Source of the DNA: Planctomycetaceae bacterium
GTDB lineage: Bacteria; Planctomycetota; SZUA-567
Assembly: GCA_021201355.1 (NCBI GenBank)
Contig: JAJQFC010000017.1
Coordinates: forward strand, 1 to 36,392
Length of the DNA: 36,392 nucleotides
Direction: 5' to 3'
Shown here: piece after piece, positions 1 to 9,765 of the stretch
How the letters are laid out: the number at the start of each line of letters is the position of its first letter
Position numbering within the stretch: position 1 is the first letter of the stretch
Notes under the pieces: model-generated
Seen by the model: the letters and a program-made list of their open reading frames with translations, nothing else
Databases searched by the model: none
What the model was told of the DNA's origin: nothing
Position numbers and translations under genes: made by a program

Positions 1-9
1 GCCGTCTCC

Positions 10-1376
10 CTACCGGCGCGGCGGGGGGCCACCGGGTCCGGGACCGGCCCGGCCGGCCCAGCGGCTCTGGGCCGCTTCGTGGAGAACGACGGTCTCGCCG
101 GCCTCGAGTCCGGAGACGATTTCAATATCGACGCCGTCCGTGATGCCGGTTTCCACCGCCCGTTCCTCCTGGACGCCGTCCGGCCGAACCACGGTGACGT
201 AGGACTGGCGCCGCGAATAATCGACCCGCGCTTCGCCGTCGGCCGCGTCGTTTTCCCGGACGGCGCGGCGGACCACGGCCGAGGCCGGGACGAGGACGGC
301 GTCGGACCGCTCGTCCACGAGGAAGAGGACATTCGTGGTCATTTCCGGCTTCAGAAGCGCTTTCCGCCGGCTGTCGACCTCGACCTTGACGTCGAAGGTG
401 ACGACGTTCGACTCGATGGTGCCGGTGGCGGCGACGCGGACGACCTTGCCGGTGAATTCCATTCCCTTGTAGGCGTCGGCGGTGACGATGGCCCTGACGC
501 CGGGCTGGACGCCGCTGATGTCGGCTTCGTCCACGGCGGCGATGGAGTAGATGCGGGACAGGTCGATTAATTTCATCGCCGTGGTGCCGCCGCCGACATT
601 GGACACGCCGGACGCGACAATCAGGCCTTCCTGAACCGTCCGTTCGGAGACGACGCCGTCAATCGGGGAGAAAATTTCGGTGTCGCGGAGTCGCTGGAGG
701 GCGTCTTCGAGGGCGACGGTGTCGTTCTCGACCTGGCCTCGGCGATGGGGACTTCCTGCCGGGTCTTGTCGAGTTCGAGGGCCTGGACCTTCAGATCGTC
801 TATTTTAATCCGGGCCTGGTCGAGCTGGGCCTGGGTCTGGACGCCTTTCGTGACAGCGGTATCGTATTCCTCACGGGATACAACCTTCTGATCGTACAAT
901 TGACGGGCGCGTTCAAGTCGGGCCTGGTATTCGTCGCGTTCCGCTTCGGCCGACTTGAATTCGGCGTCGGCCCGGGCGGTGTCGGCGGCCAGTTTGGCTT
1001 CGGCGGCGGCGACGCCGAGACGGGTCTGTTCCAGTTTGGCCTTCGACATGTCGAGGGTGGCCTGGAGCTTGGCGACGGACCGTTCCTCGTCAGTCGGATC
1101 GAGCTTGAAGAGGAGGTCGCCCTGCTTGACTTCATCCGACACGTCGAAATTGACCCGGACGACTTCGCCGGAGGCCTTCGACTTGATTTCGACCTCCCGT
1201 TCCGGTTCGACCCGGCCGGAGGCGGAGACGGTGATGGACAGGTCTCCCCGGCGGGCGACGGCGGTGGTCGGCGCGGCGTCGGCTTCTCCGGCGTCGACGC
1301 CGGTAGAACTGGAGTAGAGGAAATAGCCGCCTATTACCACGACGGCAAGAACGAGGATGACGATGTATTTTTTCAT
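10..1376 (-). pseudogene. HlyD/RND-type efflux periplasmic adaptor subunit, split into two ORFs (621..1385 and 10..606) by an apparent 1-nt frameshift near 735
   Basis: N-terminal ORF has a single TM/signal segment (MKKYIVILVLAVVVIGGYFLYSS), a barrel/lipoyl-like segment (GRVEPEREVEIKSKASGEVVRVNFDVSDEVKQGDLLFKLDP) and a coiled coil. Inserting one G in the GG run at about 735-736 restores ...PIAEAQVENDTVALEDALQRLRDTEIFSPIDGVVSERTVQEGLIVASGVSNVGGGTTAMKLIDLSRIY, continuing into the second ORF. May be a true mutation or a sequencing/assembly indel. Confidence 0.8.
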
Positions 1377-1709
1377 AGGATGCAATCCTGTTCACCATGG
1401 ACCGGTTGCCCGGTGTATGTCTATACAATAATGAGGCCCCCGGCTCACAGGCGGATTGCGTACCGTTTTGGCATCAATTCCTGCGCCGCGCCTCATGAGG
1501 ATAGTATGCCTGACTTACAACGTATTACTACACATTGTACTGTTTATTTTCACGGCGTGCCATGTTCCGGCGGGACGGATTCCGGGAAAAAGTTTGTCGC
1601 GCCCGGCGTTTTTCCCGTATAGTGATGCGACGTGAGGGCCGCCCGGCGCGGCTGATCGTCAACCGGCGCCGGAAAGTCGGGAAAGTCGGCCCATAATTCA
1701 GGATTATCC

Positions 1710-1740
1710 TTGACAACCCTATTGTCGGCATGGATAGTAT
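1710..1740 (+). promoter_or_regulatory. sigma70-like promoter candidate upstream of rpmB
   Basis: TTGACA at 1710-1715 and TAGTAT at 1735-1740; the 19-nt spacer is longer than optimal. Confidence 0.35.
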
Positions 1741-1869
1741 AGTGTTCTCAGGCGCGGCTGCCGGTCGGCGGTCGCGATTTATTATTGTACACGCTCCAGA
1801 GCGAGTCATGTTCCGTGAAGGCGCCGTTGGCGCACCATGCATGATTGAAGACGATAAAGGAGACATATC

Positions 1870-2136
1870 ATGGCCAACGAATGCGCGATTTGCGGCAAAA
1901 AGACCACGTTTGGCACCAAGTACGCCCGTCGCGGCGCCGCCAAGGCCAAGGGCGGCTCCGGCGCGAAAATCTCCGGCAAGACCGGCCGAACCTTCAAGCC
2001 GAACCTCCAGAACGTCCGGGCCGACGTCAACGGCACGGCGAAACGCATCCGCGTTTGCACGTCCTGCCTGTCCGCGGGCAAGGTGAAAAAGGCCGCGCGC
2101 GGCCAGATGAAGATCCGGAAGGCCATGGCGTCCTAG
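1870..2136 (+). CDS. rpmB: 50S ribosomal protein bL28
   Basis: MANECAICGKKTTFG...GRTFKPNLQNVRADVNGTAKRIRVCTSCLSAGKVKKA matches bL28 hallmarks including paired CxxC; SD aaaggag upstream. Confidence 0.95.
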   Translation: MANECAICGKKTTFGTKYARRGAAKAKGGSGAKISGKTGRTFKPNLQNVRADVNGTAKRIRVCTSCLSAGKVKKAARGQMKIRKAMAS

Positions 2137-2234
2137 TCGGGACGATAACGGCCGTACGGTCCAGAGCCGGTTCCCAGGTATCGATGGCCGAAGAACCCGT
2201 ACTTTCATGCGCCGCATCCATCGCATTACCCACA

Positions 2235-2264
2235 CCTCACCGATACTTCGGTGAGGTTTTTTTT
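2235..2264 (+). terminator. Rho-independent terminator after rpmB
   Basis: CCTCACCGA-TACT-TCGGTGAGG perfect 9-bp stem followed by T8. Confidence 0.92.
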
Positions 2265-2314
2265 ACCCCGAGGAAAGGTGTCCACTGGACAACGCGAGGC
2301 GGTCCCGGCGCGAG

Positions 2315-2719
2315 CTACTTTTTCCCGCGTCCGTACCGGGCGCGCCGGGCTTTGTCCCTGGCGCGGGCCGGGGTGTCGGGCCGGGCGAGACGTTCCGGAA
2401 AGAGGGAATTGATGGCGTCCTCGTATTCCGGGTGGTCCTCAAGACGGACCGGTGCGCGGTAGCCGACCACGTTCCGGACATAGGGGCAGTCGGCCGGAAG
2501 GCTCTGAAGGGTCACAGAAGTGGCGGCGCTGGAGCAGAGCGGCTGTTTCGCGAACCGATCCGGATAGACGGTGCAGAGGTTGGTCTCGGTGTCGAGGAAC
2601 TCGCAGGGGACGTCCGTAATAACGACGACGTCGCCGAAGCGGACCTTCTGGTGGCAGCAGACGCCGCAGCGGGTGCAGAGGTTTTCGTAGGCTTCCAGGG
2701 CGTCGTCGTCCGTGGCCAT
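2315..2719 (-). CDS. YkgJ-like cysteine-cluster (metal/Fe-S binding) family protein
   Basis: LCTRCGVCCHQKVRFGDVVVITDVPCEFLDTETNLCTVYPDRF...C...CPYV cysteine pattern. Confidence 0.8.
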   Translation of the reverse strand: MATDDDALEAYENLCTRCGVCCHQKVRFGDVVVITDVPCEFLDTETNLCTVYPDRFAKQPLCSSAATSVTLQSLPADCPYVRNVVGYRAPVRLEDHPEYEDAINSLFPERLARPDTPARARDKARRARYGRGKK

Positions 2720-2723
2720 GGCG

Positions 2724-3371
2724 TCACACTCCCCGTTCGATATCGGGCCAGATAAAGCGGTGCAGTTGCAGATTCAGACGGACCGGCAGGGCGTCGTCAA
2801 GGATCCATTTCGCCAGGGTGGCTGGAGCCACCTTGCCGTGGATCGGCGACAGGGATGTCGTCACCGCGCGCGGAAAGCCTTCGTCCTGGAGGACTGTCCT
2901 GGCCCAATCATAGTCCATTCGGTCGGCAATGCCGATTTTTATTTCGTCGCCGTGGCGGAGATGGGCGAAGTTGGCGAGGCGGTTTCGGGCCGCCATGCCG
3001 GAGGACGGCGGTTTCAGATCCATTATCCTGGCGACCGGGTAGGGAAGGACGGAAACGTCCAGGGAGCCGTTGGTCTCGACAAGCACCTCGTAGCCTTCCG
3101 CCAGGAGGCGGCGGGCTAGTTCCGGCGTCGCCGGCTGGAGCAGCGGTTCGCCGCCGGTGATTTCGGCCAGGCCGGCCCGGTGGGGGCGGATGGCTTCGAG
3201 AATAAGCGGGAGCGGCAGGTCGCGGCCGGTTTCCGTCAGGGAATAGCGGGTGTCGCACCAGGCGCATTCGAGGTTGCAGCCGGCGAGGCGGATAAAACTG
3301 CACGGCCGGCCGGCCCGGGTCGATTCGCCCTGGATGGAATGGAAGATCTCGTTGACGAGTAGTGACGGCAT
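2724..3371 (-). CDS. queE: 7-carboxy-7-deazaguanine synthase (radical SAM)
   Basis: NEIFHSIQGESTRAGRPCSFIRLAGCNLECAWCDTRYS (CxxxCxxC-type cluster site) and EITGGEPLLQ...VLVETNGSLDV...IMDLKPPSSG motifs; likely start MPSLLVNE. Confidence 0.92.
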   Translation of the reverse strand: MPSLLVNEIFHSIQGESTRAGRPCSFIRLAGCNLECAWCDTRYSLTETGRDLPLPLILEAIRPHRAGLAEITGGEPLLQPATPELARRLLAEGYEVLVETNGSLDVSVLPYPVARIMDLKPPSSGMAARNRLANFAHLRHGDEIKIGIADRMDYDWARTVLQDEGFPRAVTTSLSPIHGKVAPATLAKWILDDALPVRLNLQLHRFIWPDIERGV

Positions 3372-3500
3372 TGTCGGTGGCTCCAAAGTCCTCTTTTAAC
3401 AGGGTATTGATGGTAGAACGAGCCGTTCGGCCTTGAGACGGTAATGGTGTCAGGCGTTGCACACGCAATTCCGGAATATCTTCCCCGGATGCATTTCTAC

Positions 3501-3547
3501 AAAAAACCCGTAGAGACCGGACCGGTTTGGTCCTGCGGCTCTACGGG
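3501..3547 (-). terminator. Rho-independent terminator downstream of yidC
   Basis: CCCGTAGAG (3507-3515) pairs with CTCTACGGG (3539-3547); A6 on the + strand (T6 on the - strand) at 3501-3506. Confidence 0.8.
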
Positions 3548-3579
3548 CTATATGGTTGTGGCTCATGTCGCGCCGAACC

Positions 3580-5598
3580 CTATTTCTTTTTCTTCTTGTG
3601 CTTGCCGTCCTTGGTCTGGACGCCGGCGGCGCCGGATCCGGCCTTGACCGACGGTTCGACGCTGACGCCGACGCCGGCGGCCGGGACGTCGCCGAGGCCG
3701 AGCTTCGGCAGGAGGATTTTCCGCATATAGGCGTTTTCAGCCACGCCGCAGAGGGCGGAGATGGTGAAGTACAGGACCAGCCCGGCCGGCATCGAGTAGA
3801 AGATGAAGACAAACATGAGGGGCATTATCTTCATGATCTTCTGCTGCTGGGCCTGCTGCGGGTCGGACGGCTTCGGTTGCAGGCTCATCTGGATGTACTG
3901 GAGGATGAAGTAGAGAATCGGCAGGAGACTGAGCTGGCTCCAGCCGACGATCGGCAGGGAAAAGCCGAAGTCGAACAGGCTGTCCGGCTTGGACAAATCC
4001 TTGATCCACGGCGCCAGGAACGGGGCGTGGCGCATGGAAAAGCCCTGGGAAAACGCACCGTAGAGGGCGATAAAGATCGGCAGTTGCAGGAATACCGGGA
4101 GGCAGCCGCCGGCCATGCTGACGCCGTTCTCCTTGTAGAACTTGCTCATTTCCACCTGCATCTTGGCCCGGTCGCTTCCGTATTTCTTCTGGATCTCCTT
4201 CATCTGCGGCGCCAGCTTCGACATCTTGTTCATGGAGACGAAGGACTTCCGGTTCAGGGGATGAAGGATGAGCTTGATGATGATGGTCATGACGATAATG
4301 GCGACGCCGTAGTTCCCGAACACCCGGTCGAGGAAGGTCAGAACCCGAACCATGAAGCGGCTGATGTAGTCGAGGAAGCTCCAGGAATAATGCACCACGC
4401 CGGCGAGGCGGTCGTCGGCGTTCCCGAGGAAGGCGTCGACGGCCGGTCCGGCATAGAGGAGGTAGTTGGCCTGGTAGGATTCTCCCGTCCTGACGACGCC
4501 GGCCTCGACGGTGAGGCTGACCTCGGAAAAGGCGGTGACGTCGCCGACGTTCGTGGTGACGACGGGCTGGTGTTTCAGGTTGGCGATGACGTCGGGCTCG
4601 GTCGGCATATAGGCGGGCGACCCGGGGAAGAGAAGCCGGGTGGCGCCGTCGGATTCCGTCAGGGCGCTCGCGTCCGTCGACATGGTGGCGACGAAGAAGC
4701 GGTTCTTGCTGCCGACCCAGGCGAGGTTGGCGCGGTTATCCTTGTCCGCCATGTAGCGGACCTTTGTCAGGTCGTTTATGAGCTTCTGTTCCATCTCCAC
4801 CGACGCAGAGGCCGGGGACGGCTGGCGGGCGGTCAGGATGTTGATGGCGCTGAACTGGGCCGAATCGTCGTCGGCGATGAGGCCGGCCGGACCGACCAGG
4901 TCGTAACTAAGGATCTGGTTCGATTCGGACAGGTTCCGCCATTCGAGGGCGAGGTTGACGGTGAAATCGGCGCCGCCGCCGTGGCCGGGGAAGGTGTAGA
5001 CGCGCCTGACTTCCCACTCGCCGACAACGGTACGAAAGACAAGGCGTTCGCCGCGAACGACGTCCGGTCCCGGTTCCGGGCTGACCTCGGCCCAGGCCGG
5101 GGCTTCGACCAGTTCGTGCGGCGTTTCCCGCATTTGCAGCCGTTCCATGGCCTGGCGACCGGACCCGTAGGAGACGTTGTCGATACGGAGGCTGTCGCGG
5201 CCCGGCGCCATGCGGTCGAGGAGGGTGATGCGGTTTTCCGGCGACGCGTCCAGCGGCACCCGGAAAAAGCCGAGGAGGCGGTAGCGGCTCAGGCCGCCGC
5301 CGACGCTGGAGAACACCGCCTCGTATCCTCGGGCATTAATGCCTTCCTCGCCGACCCGGACGGTGACGGTGTAGTCGGTATCGGCCTGAATCTCCGGGAG
5401 GACGGCCGGGCCGGACGCCGACGGCGGCGTCGCGGACGCGGGCGCGGCGGCGGCGGCGGCCGGACGCTGATCGCCGTGCTGGCTCACCTCCGGAGCGCGG
5501 GGCGTCTCCGGTTCCGGCAGGATGAACTGGAGCGCCACCATGGCGGTCAGGGCGATGAGCATGGTGAAGAAAAATCGTTGCTTTTGGTCGCTGTTCAC
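3580..5598 (-). CDS. yidC: membrane protein insertase YidC
   Basis: N-terminal TM, large periplasmic domain, C-terminal core (NYGVAIIVMTIIIKLILHPLNRKSFVSMNKMSKLAPQMKEIQKKYGSDRAKMQVEMSKFYKENGVSMAGGCLPVFLQLPIFIALYGAF) and Lys-rich tail. Confidence 0.97.
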   Translation of the reverse strand: MNSDQKQRFFFTMLIALTAMVALQFILPEPETPRAPEVSQHGDQRPAAAAAAPASATPPSASGPAVLPEIQADTDYTVTVRVGEEGINARGYEAVFSSVGGGLSRYRLLGFFRVPLDASPENRITLLDRMAPGRDSLRIDNVSYGSGRQAMERLQMRETPHELVEAPAWAEVSPEPGPDVVRGERLVFRTVVGEWEVRRVYTFPGHGGGADFTVNLALEWRNLSESNQILSYDLVGPAGLIADDDSAQFSAINILTARQPSPASASVEMEQKLINDLTKVRYMADKDNRANLAWVGSKNRFFVATMSTDASALTESDGATRLLFPGSPAYMPTEPDVIANLKHQPVVTTNVGDVTAFSEVSLTVEAGVVRTGESYQANYLLYAGPAVDAFLGNADDRLAGVVHYSWSFLDYISRFMVRVLTFLDRVFGNYGVAIIVMTIIIKLILHPLNRKSFVSMNKMSKLAPQMKEIQKKYGSDRAKMQVEMSKFYKENGVSMAGGCLPVFLQLPIFIALYGAFSQGFSMRHAPFLAPWIKDLSKPDSLFDFGFSLPIVGWSQLSLLPILYFILQYIQMSLQPKPSDPQQAQQQKIMKIMPLMFVFIFYSMPAGLVLYFTISALCGVAENAYMRKILLPKLGLGDVPAAGVGVSVEPSVKAGSGAAGVQTKDGKHKKKKK

Positions 5599-5695
5599 TG
5601 GCTGTACCCGTTTCTATTACACTCGAAAAAAAGAAAAATGCCGGCCGGGGCCGGTGGTGGTACGTGCGTCAACACTGTCAATGACTGTAGTGGAG

Positions 5696-6055
5696 TCACT
5701 CTTTTTCAGCCGATCCGCTGTCCGCTTCGTCGTCCGGCGCCGGGTCGTTTACCCGCGCTTCGTAGGCCCGGACGGCGTCCTCGTAACCGGGCGGCGGATC
5801 GTAGCCGCCCCGGGCGAACGGGTGGCAGCGGAGGATGCGCCAGCCACCAAGGATACCCCCGCGAATCAGGCCTTTCCGGGTGATGGCGTGGATCATGTAC
5901 GTGCTGCAACTCGGGTGGTACATGCAGATATTCGGCCACAGGCGGCTGAGCGTCCGCTGGTACAGCCGCACCAGCCAGATGGCGAAACAGGAAAACGGCC
6001 GGCGCCAGGGACTGATGGCCGGCGGCGGCACCGGCGGCGGCCACATCGCCATCAT
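5696..6055 (-). CDS. yidD: membrane protein insertion efficiency factor YidD
   Basis: LVRLYQRTLSRLWPNICMYHPSCSTYMIHAITRKGLIRGGILGGWRILRCHPFARGGYDPP motif; overlaps rnpA by 4 nt. Confidence 0.95.
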   Translation of the reverse strand: MMAMWPPPVPPPAISPWRRPFSCFAIWLVRLYQRTLSRLWPNICMYHPSCSTYMIHAITRKGLIRGGILGGWRILRCHPFARGGYDPPPGYEDAVRAYEARVNDPAPDDEADSGSAEKE

Positions 6056-6426
6056 TTCCCGGTCGCCCTCGCCAATGCCTTTTCAACATCCCGCCGCACA
6101 TCGCTCCACGGAGCCGTATCAAGGCCGCGCCGGGCGATAAGGACGACATCCCATCCCGGCGGGCAGGCTGATTTGCGTTCCCGGTAGGCGGCGCGGAGGC
6201 GGCGGCGAAGGCGGTTCCGGACCACCGCCGAGTTCGCCAGTTTTTTCCCCGCCACCACGCAGACCCGCGTCGGGGTCTTCCCGGCGGCGTCAGGGTCCGG
6301 GCGTTCCAGGGCCTTGGCCATGACCGTGCCGGCGGCGGCGTGGCTGCCGGCGGTAAAAATTTCGCCGATGCGTACCTTTCCGCGCAGCCGTTCGTGTTTT
6401 GGTAATGAAGACATAGGCATCCGCCA
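6052..6426 (-). CDS. rnpA: ribonuclease P protein component
   Basis: LPKHERLRGKVRIGEIFTAG...RVCVVAGKKLANSAVVRNRLRRRLRAAYRERK...DVVLIARRGLDTAPWSDVRRDVEKAL; start placed at MPMSSLPKHERL (approximate; the ORF extends to 6549). Confidence 0.93.
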   Translation of the reverse strand, partial: WRMPMSSLPKHERLRGKVRIGEIFTAGSHAAAGTVMAKALERPDPDAAGKTPTRVCVVAGKKLANSAVVRNRLRRRLRAAYRERKSACPPGWDVVLIARRGLDTAPWSDVRRDVEKALARATGK

Positions 6427-7180
6427 CCCGACGGCGCGTCTTGCCGGGTCAGTGGCCGGACCATATGCCGGCATGGGAAAAGGGTAGATTGTGCCGCTCC
6501 CGGCGGCAAAGTCAAGCACAAAGCAACCGTGAACAACCCGAAACGGCACGGCTGGAACGCGTCATGGAGAGTACTGTCACGCCAGGCGACACGGCACCTT
6601 TCGCTGTCCGGCATGAACGCGGTTCTACGCTTTTTTCATCCTCTAAAAAATTCCGGATAATGTCGTTGCTTTTGCCCCGACTGTCCATATAAGTAGGTGG
6701 ACTGGCTGGTACAAACGATAATATAAAAAAGAGGCGTTTTGCATTCCGGTGCTCCCGGAGTTACGGTTTTGGTTGTAAACCGTTGTGAGAAAACTGGTTT
6801 GCGTTTCATGTAAAATAAATTTTAATCTTTTTATATGGTACAGTACGTAATCATAGCCAATAGGCTTACCCCGTAGGGGCGACTTTTGTTCGGACCGGGA
6901 AAATGGTAAAAAAGAGCCGTTTTTCCGCACTTTGTAACATGCAATCAGCGCTGATGTTACCAGCCCGACAGCCCTGATTGGGATCGATGATGCGGTCAAT
7001 ATCCACTGAGCCACACGAGAATTCGTTTCCTACACCACTGCGCTCACATTTCGCTTATAAAAATTTTTTATTAGATGATTCCGTATATAATGTCGACAAA
7101 GCATGGTGTACTGTGTGCATTAATACGACAAAGGCGTCTGGCCTGTTGGGCATCAGTGTCCCCTCGTAAGGAGATGTGGC

Positions 7181-9196
7181 ATGAGTTTGATTACGAAGAT
7201 TTTTGTCGCTTTCGCCGTGGTGGTGGCGATAGCCGTTGCCTGCGGCATAGTCGGTTGGCAGGGGGTCGACCGTATCAATGATACGCAGGCGCGGGTCATT
7301 GAGTTCGAGGTCGTCGCGGCCGGCGATCTCCGGATGGCGGAAACGGTCATCCAGGGCATGAGCGTGGCCCAGCGGACGCTTCTCAATTCCAGCCTGAGCA
7401 TGGAAGAACGGAAGGAGCAGCTCACCGTCCTCCAGCAACAGAAGGACGCCCTCGCCGAAGTAAGCGCCGAACTGGCCGACCTTTTCCGCCGGGGCGGTTC
7501 GGTCGTCAACGGCTGGCAGACCCTGAATGCCGAGTGGAACCAGGTCCGGAACCAGCTTACGGCCTGGAATACCATTGTCGACGACGGCGTCGCCAAACTG
7601 AAGGCGTGGGAAGACACCACCATCCTGAACCCGGACGGCCTTCTCCGCGACCTCAACCAGTACCGGGGCGACCACTTCCAACTCGCCGCCCGCCTCGGCG
7701 AAATGATTGCTAAAGAGGAGCCGGACGGCAGCGAAGTCGGTTCGGCCGACAATCTGTGCGCGTTCGGCCGCTGGCGCACCCGGTTCGAGCAGGGGCAGGA
7801 AGTGTTCAGCCAGAACGAGAACATCCGCCGCGCCCTTGACATCATGACAAAACCGCACCGCGACTTCCACCAGTCGGCCCACGACGTTTACACCCTCATC
7901 GCCGACGGGTATGAAGAGAACGCGGAAACCATCACCACCCGCTATATCGAACACCTCGCCGCCGCCCGGGAGGTCATCGCCAGCTTCCAGATGATTATCG
8001 AGGAAGTCGATCGGGCCCGGCAGCTCTATACCGCCGCCGACTCCTTCATTATGGGCGAAACGCGGGAGAGCCGGGCCGCGACCATGGCCGCCCTCGACCA
8101 TTTCACCGAAGAGACGATCAAGAACATGGACGCGAACGTCCTCGCCGCCGCCGCCGGCCGGAACGGCGTCCGCACCATGCAGGGACTGGCGACGTTCGCG
8201 CTTGTTCTCGGTCTCGTCGTGTCGATTGTCCTTTACATCACCATCCGGCGTCAACTGACCGGTCCCCTGACCCGGGTCATCGCCGCCTTGGCTTCAGACG
8301 CCAACCAGGTCGCCGGCATGGCCGGGGACGTCGCCACCAGTTCGTCGTCCCTGTCCCAGGGGTCGGCCGACCAGAGCGCCTCCCTTGAAGAGACCTCGGC
8401 GGCGCTGGAGGAAATCACCTCGATGGCGCGGAAAAACCTGGACAACGCCCAGGCCGCCAACGTCAGTATGCAGGACAATTCGAAACAAATCGCCTCGTCC
8501 TCGGAAGCGGTGGGCCGGATGTCGACGGCGATGTCGGAAATCCGCGATTCCTCCGAGAAGATCGGGAATATCCTGAAAACCATCGAGGAAATCGCCTTCC
8601 AGACCAACCTCCTCGCCCTGAACGCGGCGGTCGAGGCCGCCCGCGCCGGCGAGGCCGGCAAGGGCTTTGCCGTGGTGGCGGACGAGGTCAGGAATCTGGC
8701 GCAGCGGTCGGCACAGGCGGTCAAGGACACGGCGGAACTCATCACCGGCACGGTGGACCGGGTCGGGAACGGCGTCCGCATCACGTCGGAAATCGAATCC
8801 AGCTTCCGGGAGATCGCTTCGACGACGGAACAGATAACCAGGATGGTTGAGGAAATCGACGTCGCCACCGGCGAACAAACCCAGGGTCTCGAGCAGATTA
8901 ATCAGTCGGTCTCCCAAATTGACCAGGTCAATCAGCAGAATGCCCGCCACGCCGAAATGAACGCCCAGGCCAGCGTCCAGTTGAACGACAGTTCGTCCAG
9001 CCTGATGGACCAGATCGACCAGCTTGGCGGCGTGCTCCGGATTATCGTTGGCCGGGGCGCGGTGAACCGTACCGCCATCGGCACGCAGAACGGTAATGGG
9101 AATGGCAACCGGCGCCTTGGCGACGGCAACGGTCCGGTGGAAGTGACGGCGCGGCCGGCGATGCGGGCCTTGCCGATGCCGGACGACCGTTTCTAA
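7181..9196 (+). CDS. methyl-accepting chemotaxis protein with CZB-like motif in the N-terminal periplasmic region
   Basis: TM1, long periplasmic region, TM2 ([20 protein letters not shown]), MCP signalling hairpin ([62 protein letters not shown]). SD aaggag. Confidence 0.95.
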   Translation: MSLITKIFVAFAVVVAIAVACGIVGWQGVDRINDTQARVIEFEVVAAGDLRMAETVIQGMSVAQRTLLNSSLSMEERKEQLTVLQQQKDALAEVSAELADLFRRGGSVVNGWQTLNAEWNQVRNQLTAWNTIVDDGVAKLKAWEDTTILNPDGLLRDLNQYRGDHFQLAARLGEMIAKEEPDGSEVGSADNLCAFGRWRTRFEQGQEVFSQNENIRRALDIMTKPHRDFHQSAHDVYTLIADGYEENAETITTRYIEHLAAAREVIASFQMIIEEVDRARQLYTAADSFIMGETRESRAATMAALDHFTEETIKNMDANVLAAAAGRNGVRTMQGLATFALVLGLVVSIVLYITIRRQLTGPLTRVIAALASDANQVAGMAGDVATSSSSLSQGSADQSASLEETSAALEEITSMARKNLDNAQAANVSMQDNSKQIASSSEAVGRMSTAMSEIRDSSEKIGNILKTIEEIAFQTNLLALNAAVEAARAGEAGKGFAVVADEVRNLAQRSAQAVKDTAELITGTVDRVGNGVRITSEIESSFREIASTTEQITRMVEEIDVATGEQTQGLEQINQSVSQIDQVNQQNARHAEMNAQASVQLNDSSSSLMDQIDQLGGVLRIIVGRGAVNRTAIGTQNGNGNGNRRLGDGNGPVEVTARPAMRALPMPDDRF

Positions 9197-9224
9197 CGTT
9201 CGTTATAATTAGGTTATCAGTTAT

Positions 9225-9263
9225 CGAAACAAGGGAGAGCCGGCGCGGCTCTCCCTTGTTTCG
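9225..9263 (+). terminator. strong hairpin terminator after the MCP gene
   Basis: CGAAACAAGGGAGAGCCG-GCG-CGGCTCTCCCTTGTTTCG: perfect 18-bp stem, 3-nt loop. Confidence 0.8.
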
Positions 9264-9658
9264 TCTTGTCCGGCCGGCCGCCACCATGAGAGCATTGAGG
9301 GGAATTTTCGAGATAAACCCGAAGTGGTCGCGAGCTTGATAAGGGCATTTTTCCAAATCGCCGGGAAAAACCTCTACGCTCCTTGTAGCGCCTAATCCGG
9401 ATTATCGCAGAATTTGCATAATGGCTTTTGAATGTCGCACACCCGTTCCGTGGTGGACGCGGGACCGGCCAACAAGCCGGTTCGGAAAGGCATGGAGGCC
9501 CGGAGTACCGAGTTTCCGCTTCGGATTTTCTGGACCTGAGTTTTATTCACAACGATTTATTAACTGGCATAATTTTCTTTTCCGACCGCATCATCCTGTC
9601 ATTAAAGACGTTACTGTAAGAAATAGTCAAACGTCCTACCTTTTTATTAAATATTTGG

Positions 9659-9715
9659 TTGACTAATGTTAAAATGCCAGATACGTTAACCATTGAAGAT
9701 CTGTGGTTAACCATT
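9659..9715 (+). promoter_or_regulatory. promoter/operator candidate of the ABC sugar operon
   Basis: TTGACT (9659-9664), 17-nt spacer, TACGTT (9682-9687); GTTAACCATT direct repeats at 9685-9694 and 9706-9715. Confidence 0.45.
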
Positions 9716-9765
9716 AATCATTGAAAGATGCCTATACCTAATTTTCTTATCGAGAGAGGCGGACT

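Noticed and set aside
3556-5883. 775-aa + strand ORF antisense to yidC
   Set aside because: Overlaps the clearly genuine yidC; Asp/Gly/Val/His-rich translation is typical of antisense frames in high-GC genes.
7055-8254. 399-aa - strand ORF opposite the MCP gene
   Set aside because: Antisense shadow of a well-supported chemoreceptor; composition is artefactual.
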